Part shown: piece after piece, positions 1 to 9,229 of the stretch
Layout: each line of letters starts with the position of its first letter
Numbering within the stretch: the first letter of the stretch is position 1
Assembly: GCA_018873225.1 (NCBI GenBank)
Contig: JAEILZ010000001.1
Location: 4,340,001 to 4,404,000, forward strand
DNA from: [Phialemoniopsis] sp. UDSM-2020
Taxonomy: Eukaryota > Ascomycota > Sordariomycetes > Thyridiales > Thyridiaceae
DNA: 64,000 nt
Direction of reading: 5' to 3'
Made by a program: the position numbers and the translations under genes
The notes under the pieces: generated by a model
What the model was told of the DNA's origin: nothing
The model's input: only the letters and a program-made list of their open reading frames with translations
Database searches by the model: none

Positions 1-1012
1 GGGACACATGTTCATGCGTTAAACATTGGATTGAAATGCTCTTACTGCGTCCCTTTCATTACGCTACGCAAGTGCCCACCCAAGATACCGGGCCCCTGTT
101 ACGCACCATTACGGGCGGGGTTCTCATCGTCTCCCTCGATTTTCCAAATGAAAATCTGGTGACAGTTCTTGCCCCCAATATTTCTCCTTTCTCTCCTCTG
201 AATAGGTCATCTTCACAATGCTCATGCTGGTGTCTCCGAATCTTTGTTCTTGTTGAAAGGCTGTTTTGCCCTGCTGTATCCGCGAGTCCCGTCTCGATGA
301 TCTAGACAATAGTTCGACAACCGGCTTCATTGTCTGTCCGACGCGGCCGCAAGTCGCTTCTCTGGTCAAGGCAAGCAAGTCAGACACCCCAGCCAGCCCG
401 TTTGCCTTTCTTGGCCGGAACCACTGCTCTTGTACTGCCTGCCACTGTCTATCTTATACCCTTCGCACCGGCCCCGGGGGACCCAAAGTCAACCTCGCTT
501 TGCTTACGGGCAACCCACTTATAATATATTGAGGTACCATTTTCCGTGCGCTGTACACCATCGACCTCCCACTCATCTGCATCTGTCCTTTTTGCTACCC
601 TCAATTACGTGTAACGTGCCCTGTTCTACGGTGCCAGATACTCATACCATACCACATAGCTTATTTGTCCTGCGTCACAGAAACCACCTGTCGTGCAAGA
701 CTCGTGCAGGGCGTCGGACGGAAGCAGTCTGTCCCCCACTCGCAATCGGCCGAGGAAGCCTCCGAAACAGCGGCCGGAGACTGCCGATTCGTCACCTTGG
801 TCGCCGTGGTCGCTCCGGATTACCCGTCTCACTTGCAGGGTCGTCGTTCCACATTAGCACTTCGTACCCGCAGCTCTTGCTCCCCTTTCTCCGCAGCTCG
901 GGCGTTCTACCCCGGTCTTGCAGCGTCCGACCAGGTCATGCGCCGGACCTAAGCGCACCTGCAAGCATACCGTTTCCGTCGAGCTGCTCAGGGGGTGCGA
1001 CCGACTGATACC
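1..1012. other. Intergenic, upstream flank of the first gene
   Basis: No gene could be supported here. The open frames on both strands begin at non-ATG codons or lack recognisable content. The stretch from about 540 to 990 is C/T-rich on the plus strand, as is common for promoters and 5' leaders of filamentous fungi, and it probably holds the leader of the gene starting at 1013. Confidence 0.5.
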
Positions 1013-2128
1013 ATGGCGGCTCCGACTGCTGAGAACGAGCAACTTCCGGTGGTGGAAACCCCGACCTCGCCTTCGTCGGCCTTTGCGCTATCGCGCTTCG
1101 AGTTCGAAACTGATAAGGGTAATGAGGGCACCAAGATCCTCATGGTGGAGTGGGACACATCCGCGGGTGGCGGTGGCTCTGGCGAGGCGCAAAGTTTGGA
1201 AGGAGACTGGGAAGTGTCGTGGGAAGGCAAGACAACCGTACTACCTGCCCGAGACCCGGCTCCACCCTCTGATCTGGATAACGGTCCCGAAAGTGCGGAG
1301 GATGCGCGCCGGGTGTACTTCCTACTACCGCCCGGTGCCCCGATTCCAGCTCTGGTCAACATCTCACAACGAAGTAAGACCGGCGCACCAGGGGCGACAG
1401 TGCTCCGGACGAAGCCCATGCCGGCCATCTTCCCCAAGGAACTCGGGGCCAGCTCACGCGAGGAGGGGCATCGCGGTGTGCTCCATACTATTTGGGCCAA
1501 GAAGAGGCTATCAGAGTTGCAAGCCGAGATCGCAAAGGAGATGCGCCTAAATGGCGAGGGCATCGGCCTGGAGATGGCGTTGCAGGAGAGGCAGTGGATC
1601 GAGGACCACTTCGGCGTGGGAGGCGGATCTGCCTCTGCAGCAAGAGCTTCGCAAAGCTCTGCGATACCACCCACACCGGCAAGCCCTACGAGCCCGCGTT
1701 CGCCGATCGGTGGGAAGCTTGGCGAAAAGCTGAGGGGCTTGAAATTGGCGACTTCGCCCGAGGGGTTGGCGGCCGCGACTCAAGGTAAGAAATCTCCTTC
1801 AAGCGATCCTACCGTCGTTATAATTTTACCAACGCCTCATGCAGCGAGCAAAGCAAGACCGCAGCCGCAATTCAACTCGCTCTCTCCGCAAGCAGCCGAT
1901 ATGGCAGTATCATCCTTTCACATGTTCCCGGGTCGTGCTGCGCCCAAGGTAAGCGCCGGAGTCGAGGGCGGCGTGGCATCACTGGATGCCATCGTCGGTG
2001 GCGATGTCCCAGCAACCTCGGCCGCCGTCGGCAAGGGGCCTGACGAGACGGAGGAGGAGCTTTTCGCGTTACCAATGAGCCCTCGGAGCCCGGAGATGAA
2101 GAAGAGTCCTTTCAGTCTACTAAAATGA
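1013..2128 (+). CDS. Conserved fungal protein of unknown function
   Basis: I read a 371-residue protein from ATG 1013, which sits in a good context (ACCATGG); the open frame also runs back to a GTG at 995, which I did not use. Residues about 20-190 look like a folded domain with WEVSWEGKTTVLPARD, RVYFLLPPGAPIPALV and a helical stretch with VLHTIWAKKRLSELQ and GIGLEMALQERQWIEDHFG. The rest is Ser/Pro-rich and probably disordered. The LPPGAP and WAKKRL stretches look typical of a family kept in Sordariomycetes, but I know of no assigned function. A candidate 60-nt intron (1785-1844, GTAAGA...GCAG) lies in frame in the disordered part. If it is spliced, the protein has 351 residues. The gene converges with VPS37, with 649 nt between stops. 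Confidence 0.8.
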   Translation: MAAPTAENEQLPVVETPTSPSSAFALSRFEFETDKGNEGTKILMVEWDTSAGGGGSGEAQSLEGDWEVSWEGKTTVLPARDPAPPSDLDNGPESAEDARRVYFLLPPGAPIPALVNISQRSKTGAPGATVLRTKPMPAIFPKELGASSREEGHRGVLHTIWAKKRLSELQAEIAKEMRLNGEGIGLEMALQERQWIEDHFGVGGGSASAARASQSSAIPPTPASPTSPRSPIGGKLGEKLRGLKLATSPEGLAAATQGKKSPSSDPTVVIILPTPHAASKARPQPQFNSLSPQAADMAVSSFHMFPGRAAPKVSAGVEGGVASLDAIVGGDVPATSAAVGKGPDETEEELFALPMSPRSPEMKKSPFSLLK

Positions 2129-2777
2129 GGGGTCTTGTCCACGAGCGAAGCCAGAGAGCTCTCATGACACGGGGCAGGGAATTGTAATGGATGATGATGA
2201 CTGAAACGACTGCTGCGGATACGGTAACATGTGATATGGAACGATGACTGTAAAATCTCTCATTTGATGCTGACATAGAGTTGGGTCGCCTCGATGCATC
2301 TCATGCGGGGTGTTGCCTGGGTTTACCCTGATGAGTGAGGTGCAGGATCAAGCAGGAGATGGCTTTACATCAGCGATATATACAGCGAATACCAGTGTCA
2401 AATTTAGAATCTCGCCAATATGGGAATTAGACTGACGTGATTTCGTTTACCGGCTTCGTGATATTTCGTTACGCTAAAGTAGATGTCTTGTGTCGTATTC
2501 TGCTAGTAGGGATCAAGCTGGTGGCCATGCGTATGCCCTGGGGTGTCGATGCCAATGTTTTTTGTCGACATGACGATGAATGCCACCCAAGATGCCCACG
2601 AGCCCCGGGCACGACATAGGGGTAAACCTCAGTGTAGACGCCAAGTGCTGGGGTATCAAGTACGTATGTGAGGCTTTCAGCCCTTCTCGTTGGCCGACGA
2701 TGATCTCAGCCATCGTAATGCCACCACTGCCCTGCTTGGTTCATGCTGTTCCGCTCATCATAGCCGACCAGGCCTCT
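2129..2777. other. Intergenic between convergent genes
   Basis: This is the 3' flank shared by two converging genes. I see no coding signal, repeat or RNA gene. Confidence 0.5.
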
Positions 2778-3621
2778 TCACCTCCACCCACCGACCCTTC
2801 CCTCGTCCCACCGCTCCTTCCTCTCCTGCCGCAGGTAATACAGCTTCTTGGCCTCGCGGTACCGCCTAACCCACTCAGCCGCCTCGCGCTCCGTCGCCGC
2901 CGTTGCATGCCCGTCGCCGTGCGCCCCCCCGTGCTGCAGGAAGCTCTCCTCGAGCGCCTCGCACACGGACGCCTGCTCCTGCACGCCGGCCGCCAGGCGC
3001 TGGTACAGGCTCGCCGGCGCGAACGGCGCGAGCGCGGCGTCCATCTCGCCCTGCTTGGCGCGCCAGGCGCGCTCGAGCTGGCGCGCCGCGAGGAGCTGGG
3101 CCTGGGCGCCGGCGCGCTGCGCCCCGAGCCGGGGCTCGGCCTCGTCGCGGAGGTGCGAGGCCAGGGCGACGTTGTCGGACAGGGCGCGGCGCAGGGCGTC
3201 CTCGGTGGCCTGGAGGGAGGGGTGGGCTGTGTCGGGGGAGTGGGTTAGGGCCTGGAGGAGGGACTGGGAGGAGAGGATTGCTGCTAGGTCTTGTTTTCTG
3301 ATTCACGAGACGGTGGGTGTTAGTGGATAGTTTGAGTTACGGGGAGGGTTATCCCGGAAGGACGTACGATTTAGCCTCGAGGAACTTGGGGAGCCATTGC
3401 GGGCCTGGGTCTGGTATGGACTCCGGGGCTGAGATCTGAGCCGGGACGGTGCCGCTGCTTGTGGTCGTGCAGACGAAGGCTGCTTCTGGCAGGGCTGATG
3501 AGGCGTCTGTTGGGATAGGAGGCGGAGGGCGCGGAGAGTTTGTCGCTGTCGGGGGAGATACTCGATTTGGGTCGTTGTTTAGGGGTTTGGGAGGAGGTAC
3601 TGGAGGGGTGGAGGAGTACAT
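2778..3621 (-). CDS. vps37: VPS37-like ESCRT-I subunit (Mod(r) domain)
   Basis: Two exons (3621-3368, 3297-2778) join into 257 residues. The 70-nt intron has a GTACGT donor and a CAG acceptor, and the joined sequence EAKSKQDLAAILSS keeps frame. The N-terminus is Pro/Ser/Thr-rich and disordered. From about residue 85 the protein is one helical Mod(r) domain, with SLYQRLAAGVQEQ and VCEALEESF, ending in WVRRYREAKKLYYLRQERKERW and VGGWR. Family knowledge: VPS37 joins VPS23, VPS28 and MVB12 in ESCRT-I, which sorts ubiquitinated cargo into multivesicular bodies on endosomes. The identification rests on the C-terminal pattern and the length, which suits fungal VPS37. Local codon use is extremely GC-rich, and this opens false frames on the other strand. 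It is divergent from prefoldin subunit 5. Confidence 0.75.
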
Positions 3622-3917
3622 CTTGTCGCGATTATGTGCCCTTCCTCAGCAGTGATATCAATCGGAGAGAGTAGAAAGCCTAGAAAGCATGTATGCTGGG
3701 CTTATGGTGTTTGCGACGTGAGGTTGATGCTGAAGCTGTCGCATGGGTGGAGGTTGAATGGCGGCGTCGTCACAGCGGGGGGCCTTATCTTATCTGAAGC
3801 TACCAAAAATCGACCTCACCCACACCCCCAGCTTGTTAACACACCCCACATCAGACTTCAGGAAACCGAGTTAGAGAGAGCATTTTCAGTCCGAAAGCCC
3901 GAGCTCCAGAGATCAAG
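3622..3917. promoter_or_regulatory. Shared divergent promoter, VPS37 / PFD5
   Basis: Only 296 nt separate the two ATG codons, so the core promoters of both genes must lie here. No single box stands out. A C/A-rich stretch at about 3810-3850 lies upstream of PFD5. Confidence 0.5.
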
Positions 3918-4715
3918 ATGGCAGGCCGGCAAGAGCAAAGTAAGTTGTGGTCTGAGGTATCTCATTATCGCTCACAAGCTTACGTCCCTAATAGTAAATC
4001 TCGACACGCTGAACGCGCAGCAGCTCACCCAGGTCAAGAAGCAGCTTGATGAGGAGGTCGAGCACCTGACGGCATCATACTCACAGCTACATTCCGCACT
4101 GGGAAAGTTCAGGGAGTGTCTCAATTGTGTTAAACAGCAAGGCACCTCGGCCTCATCAGGAGGAGGTGAGCAAGCACCCCCGCGCAGGATGGAAGCTGTC
4201 ACTCGGACACGGGAATCGAACCTGGCGGATGAGAGCAAGTCACTTCGTCTCTCCAGTGCTAATCCATCCCGTCATGTCAGACGCCAAGAAGAATGTCCTC
4301 GTACCGTTGACCAACTCTCTGTACGTCGGCGGTCAGCTCACAAACCCTGACCGAGTACTTGTCGACATTGGAACTGGTTTCTATATCGAGAAGGTAAGCT
4401 TTGCGATGCGGTATCCCATCAAAAAGTCGTGACTGCATGTTTGGCTTCGTTGGCTGACGCTGCACTTCCCGTAAACCTGCAGGATGTCAAGAGCGCAGCG
4501 ACTTTCTATGAGGAGAAGATCAAGGATCTAAGCGGTAATGTCTCTGATCTGGAAAAGATCGTGCAGGGAAAGACACAGAACCTCCGAGTAGTAGAAGAAG
4601 GTGAGAATCCCCTGTTGCCTCGAAGATGCATATATCCTGAAGCAGACATTGTATCCTGACATCCATTGCTCGCTCAGTCTTGAGGCAGAAAGTACTTGCA
4701 GAAAACGCCAAATGA
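3918..4715 (+). CDS. pfd5: Prefoldin subunit 5 (GIM5)
   Basis: Five exons (3918-3939, 3995-4165, 4257-4393, 4483-4600, 4678-4715) give 161 residues with all phases closing. The protein has the alpha-type prefoldin build. An N-terminal helix (LNAQQLTQVKKQLDEEVEHL, then a FRECLNCVKQQ segment) is followed by the beta-hairpin core with VLVPLTNSLYVGGQL and VLVDIGTGFYIEK, and a C-terminal coiled coil (DVKSAATFYEEKI to the end). Family knowledge: prefoldin is a cytosolic jellyfish-shaped hexamer that hands unfolded actin and tubulin to the CCT chaperonin; subunit 5 is one of its two alpha-class members. The first coding exon is only 22 nt, so gene finders may miss it. A second prefoldin gene (subunit 1) lies about 16 kb downstream. 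Confidence 0.93.
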
Positions 4716-5716
4716 GATTAGAGCGCCTTCGAAGGCCATGGTCAATTCGCCACGGCAGATCGACTCGACGGTTCATGTCATCAGTGTTAAACGGATATGG
4801 TTCAGGGATCTCATCTGACACCTTCACGCTGAGACGTGATGAGTATCGTCTACATGTAGCTCTCTAGTCATCCTCTACGCAGGCCGCCTTCTTTACCACT
4901 GAGACGTTAGGTTGTGTCGCGCACTCCACGAGTGCTGTTCTTCGACAAAAGTCAGGGTAGGAAATCCATAGATGAGAAAGGAAACTTGTTATTATTTGCA
5001 GACATACTCCTGGATGCAGTCTAACTAGAAAGGAAACAAATACCAACCAGAAGAGTCTGGTCGCAACAGACGAACAAATAACTGCTGATAGTCGTGAAAA
5101 ACACAAAGAAAGAAAGAAACACAGAAACAAATGATGATAGGGAGACGAAGACCTTGGCTCCAGACTCGATAACGACGTCGATGAGCTCGTAAAGCTTGTC
5201 CTTGGTGTAGTCCTAGCTGTTTGGGTCGTGAATTAGTCTCCCTTCGCAAAACAGGGGCGAATGCGCCGGCTGACTCCGCAGGACGGAGTAGCAGAGAACC
5301 CAAAGGTGATGACTTACTTGATGTCGCTTCAGTACAGTTCTTCTCGGGTGACCACGGCCACGAGAACTGAAAGAAATGACCACATAGGTTGTAGGAGTGT
5401 ATTTTGGGCAACTTGCAAACGATAACCCCGTTGTTGTCAAGGTCTTCATAAGAGACCGCGATGATTATGCCGTTAGAATCTGGTGTTCTTGTCGACAATA
5501 ACGTGGGTTGTTTCGTGTAGCTCTCTCACCCACGGCGAGCCATCTGGACTTTGAGGAGCAATACTCGTGGATTGACTCAGAGTGGGTGATGGCACAGTCA
5601 TAGTACGGCGCTCGTCAGAACATGGAGCGATTGGAGATTTTGGTGGACAACGGTACCAGTGCTCAAAGCATCTCCGGAAGAGGCTGGTAGAGTTGAAGAA
5701 GCGATTCTTCCTCAAC
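4716..5716. other. Intergenic with a gene relic
   Basis: Between two converging genes. Apart from the relic described separately (5144-5365, minus strand) I see no coding region. A GAAA-type purine-rich run lies near 5105-5120. Confidence 0.5.
5144..5365 (-). pseudogene. Possible relic of a nitronate monooxygenase gene
   Basis: Two minus-strand pieces read like an old coding sequence. From about 5349 to 5318 the frame gives VTREELY, then a TGA stop, then SDIK directly before a GTAAGT donor. After a CAG acceptor near 5214 the next piece (about 5211-5144) reads DYTKDKLYELIDVVIESG followed by AKVFVS. Spacing and wording resemble the fungal 2-nitropropane dioxygenase/nitronate monooxygenase family as I remember it (REELxxxIxxIK ... 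DYTxxKLxELIDxxIESGxxxFVSA). The reading then runs into low-complexity sequence with no catalytic part. The in-frame stop, missing N-terminus and missing C-terminal half argue for a decayed fragment rather than a gene. The family call is tentative. Confidence 0.35.
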
Positions 5717-7542
5717 TCATTGGGCACCCGCACCCTCTGCAGTGAGGGGCTCCTCCACGATGTGCTCTCCGATGTCATCGAGAAGATCAAGCGTTGTGGT
5801 GGTAGGCTCTGGAGCCTGTTGAGTCGCTTGCTCCGCGACTTGCTCGTTTTGAAGGTCGTTGATAACCTTGTGTAGACGCTGGACCGCCTCTAGGAAGATC
5901 TCGTAGCCATCTTTGCCATCGACGGATCTGAAGAGATCCTCGTGCCGGTGGCCCCAGTTTCGGGGGCGCCATGCCAGGTTCCGGAGGCGAAACTGATCCT
6001 CCCAGTCATCCGAAAACATCGAAAGACTGCAGAGCTTCCGGGGTGGCTTGGACGTATCAAGGTCGGCCCATTCGCGATGCAGAGAAATCTCCACGAGATA
6101 TGGGGTGTTCGCCATGCGAACCTTCCAGGTAGTCCTGCCAGCAAGCATCTTGATACCCTTACTAGCTTCCGGTGCGAGCTTCGGCTGAGGGAAGCTGTCG
6201 CTGCCCTCTACACCACCGAACCCGACTTTCTTCATGACATTGGATGCCCATTGGGGGAGTTCCGCAAGCTCTTCGAGAACCTCCAGCTTCCAGTCATGAT
6301 GTCTATGTAGTTTTAGCATGCGGCAACATTGGGTGTCGCTCGAGGCACTTACTTCTCCGGGCAGAGGGCAGTAATCTCGGTCTCCTTATTCCGAACGCCC
6401 TCAATGAATGCCCGAGGCTGTCCGCAAAAGAATCGTCCCTGGGTAAGAGGGGCAGTGCGACCTCCAGCATTCTGGGTAGCGAAGTTTTGGACAGGAACTT
6501 CAACCCTATGCTTTTCGGCGAAGAACACGATAGACTGGCTTGGGCATGTCTCTTTGATAGAGCGAAGGCGGAAATACTCCGGCTCGAAAAGCTCGGTCGC
6601 CTCAAAGACTTTGTGGAGGAGTTTGCCGACGAACTTGTCATCTCCAACACTGTGAATGGTGAGTGAGGATCCTTAAGAGAAAAGTATGGTCGTGCAATGG
6701 CTGACTTACCTCATAAACATCTTGGTGCCTCCTCGACGTCCCACCTGACGAGCAAACTTTTCAAAGTCGGGAAAGCTGTAAGCATTCTTACCCTTCTGAA
6801 TCTGGGTCAGATTGGCACGGCCAAAATGGACCCTCATTCTCATCTCATTGGGAATCTTCTTTAGAACGCCTGCGACCTCATCAATGGCTTTCTCGAATCG
6901 GACAGCATGGGCCTGTTGCATCTTGGCCTGATCCTCTGTAGATGCCGCTTCCGTTGCCTGATTGATCTGCGCGGTAGCCCGCAGCTTGCCATCAGAAGTC
7001 TTCTGAATGAGGATCTGAATGGCATCAGACCGAACTGAAGGGGGCTGGACCACGCAAATAGGCTTGAACATGGCCCGACCCTTGCCCGACAGACGCAGTA
7101 GGTCGTGGATGGCCCTCAGGGCATGGACGAGGTTCTCGCGCTCCTCGGCCCTGAGAACAAGAGTTCGCTCGTCAGCATTCTGCACATCAATCCAGACCTT
7201 GCAGCCGGTTCGAATCTGCTTCAATTGCGCTCGGGTTTCGGGGTTCTTGAAGTCCAGCTCTTCGAAGCAAATGGTTGGCAAGGTCACGGATAGCTAGGCA
7301 GGGTTAGTCGGTCTGTATCTCAGCAGCGTCTTCCTAGTCAGTACAACGAGATAAATACAACATACAGTAAGCAATCGAAGATAGAATGGGGCTGGGCCCA
7401 AGTATCGTCGATCCTCATGGAGAGGGACGACTCCAAGGAGCCGATCCTCGATGGTGCTCTCCATATTTCCGGAAGGAGACTGGACCAGCGTACACGTCGA
7501 AGGAGCCGCTGACGAGCTGCTGAAGACGCGGTTGCGAGACAT
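5717..7542 (-). CDS. Fungal protein of unknown function with KH-like segment
   Basis: Four exons (7542-7366, 7293-6710, 6649-6353, 6302-5717) join into 547 residues, all phases closing. The residues joined at the introns (RLLTLSVTL, MFMSVGDDKF, CPEKHHDWK) read smoothly. Near residues 75-115 the stretch LKQIRTGCKVWIDVQN...RTLVLRAEERENLVHALRAI has the spacing of a KH-type RNA-binding fold (helix, IxxxxGCxVxI, strand, helix); this is a visual resemblance, not a search result. The middle carries MRVHFGRANLTQIQKGKNAY. The C-terminal third contains WKVRMANTPYLVEISLHREW and ends in a Thr/Glu-rich tail. I believe such proteins are annotated in other filamentous ascomycetes only as a domain of unknown function. 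No signal peptide or membrane segment is visible. Confidence 0.8.
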
Positions 7543-8594
7543 CTTTGCCGTACAATGTAGATGACACAGGAGGCGATGTATCGATGTCGAGGTTGATGAT
7601 GTGATGACGATGCCGGATAGATGCGGAAGAGATGATCTTTCAGATCAAAGTATGTGGTAAACAACAATGAAGGGAAGCGTACACAAGGTGGTGTAGACTT
7701 GAAGAGCCGAGGGATCTGTTTACTTTCGAGGGAGTGGAAGGAATTGTCACATTTGCAAAAGTGGTGGTAGCAGATAGAAGGCAAGAACGTCTGGGAGGGT
7801 TCGCCCAACTTCGATACTGTGCCAGCAGACTGGGATTTGTAGAAGAGAATGAATCTTAAAGGATCCACAAGAGAAGACGTCGAAGTACATAGAATCTCTG
7901 CCTAGGCGCCCTTTCGCCGAGAAGAGTTGCGACTAGCCTATTCAAGGACTGGGATATCTGCGACGACATGGGAAACGCAACTCTGTCGCCCATTAACCGC
8001 CCAGGACCAACACAACTCATGAACCAGGGTATTCTTGGACGATCAACTCATTGACAATCTCTACAAAGCAAAAAGAATCATTCTAATGATCACAAACAAA
8101 CACTGAGCTTACTTGCCTTTTGTAATTAAGTATTGTTTGCTCAACGCAAGCTGTAGCAAACATGCATCCAACCAGCCTACCCACATATCCTTACTCAGTC
8201 ATAAGATAGCAATGCAACCATATGGAAGCATACATGGAACCAGGAGAAAAAGCAGTGGCCTTGAAATATACAAGCAGGAGGAGAGCTGGCCAGTTCTTCA
8301 AAGCCAAGGTTGTGAATGAAGTCCCCGATCATATAGATAATCAGAGGATGTATGAATAACATATAATGCAGCCTTGAACAGATGCCAAAGACTGCTGCCA
8401 AGCACACACCTATATTGGTAATCATTTATCTGACTGTGTGTACCTATGTGTTCATTTTCATGTAAGTCGTAGCATGCATTGGTCTTCTCTACATGGGTGC
8501 AGATCATGTGCATCAAATTGAGGTGTGGCCGTTTGTCGCGGGGCCCCGTGCCTATCGTGAAACCAAGTTGCGGATCTATCGACGTCTGACCAAC

Positions 8595-8641
8595 GCCGGC
8601 GGCATGCGTCGACGACGGTGACATGGCCGGCGACATGCGTC
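8595..8641. repeat. Imperfect 16-bp direct repeat
   Basis: GCCGGCGGCATGCGTC at 8595-8610 is repeated as GCCGGCGACATGCGTC at 8626-8641, with one mismatch in 16 and start points 31 bp apart, about three helical turns. Function is unknown; it could be a pair of protein-binding sites in the intergenic region upstream of ORC1. Confidence 0.55.
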
Positions 8642-9025
8642 TATGTCCAGGGTTCGGCACGCTTGCAATACAATACCTTGGGGCCACTATATGAATCACC
8701 ATAATAGCTCACAGCTCCCATTCGATCTATAAGTGAGAGAAGAATTATGACCCGGTGAGATGCATATATCAATCAGATTGGATGTAATTGTAAAGCGATA
8801 TTCCACAATGCCTAGCCATTCAAGGCTTTCAATTCCTTGAGATTTTTCATATTTTTTAAAAAAAAGAAGAATAAAAAGACAAAAAGACAATGTCTATTCA
8901 TGAATATAGTCAAGCCACCTTCAGGGCAGTATGTATGATATGTCGTCAGTCTCGAAGCTATTGTGGGGCGCATCACCTTTATTGCAGGGATCTTAATTGA
9001 TACACGAAAATTCGCGTGCTTCTAG

Positions 9026-9031
9026 ACGCGT
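9026..9031 (+). promoter_or_regulatory. MCB-like ACGCGT site upstream of ORC1
   Basis: ACGCGT, the MluI cell-cycle box bound by MBF-type factors in yeasts, lies 204 nt before the ORC1 ATG. S-phase genes are classic MBF targets. ACGCGT also occurs elsewhere in the window (for example near 22308, 28514 and 38063), so a single copy is weak evidence. Confidence 0.3.
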
Positions 9032-9229
9032 TTGCCCCCTGCTCGATTGAACCACTAGCAAAGAGGATACTTTGGCTTCGCAGGACGAGCTCGTGGACAA
9101 CCGGATGATTTTTCCATGTTCGGCACGATCTTCGCACTTGTATCTTGACATCACATCACTGTACTCGGTTTCGAACCCAACTCTTGGGAGAATTTGTACC
9201 GTGTGTAGCTCTAGTGTATTGACGACAAA

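Larger units (their letters stand above)
7543..9229. other. Intergenic between divergent genes
   Basis: About 1.7 kb holding the promoters of the upstream minus-strand gene and of ORC1. I see no gene. The stretch at 8830-8890 is A-rich (poly-A/G run). An imperfect direct repeat and an MCB-like site are listed separately. Confidence 0.5.

Noticed and set aside
1949..2012. Second GTAAGC...CCAG intron candidate in the first gene
   Set aside because: Its length (64 nt) would break the reading frame, while the unspliced frame runs cleanly to the stop.
7338..7868. 176-codon minus-strand frame overlapping exon 1 of the KH-like gene
   Set aside because: It is in a different frame from the gene, starts at a non-conserved site and reads as low-information sequence.
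9160..9190. GGTTCGAAACC-like sequence (minus strand) resembling a tRNA B box
   Set aside because: No T-stem or acceptor pairing can be drawn around it.
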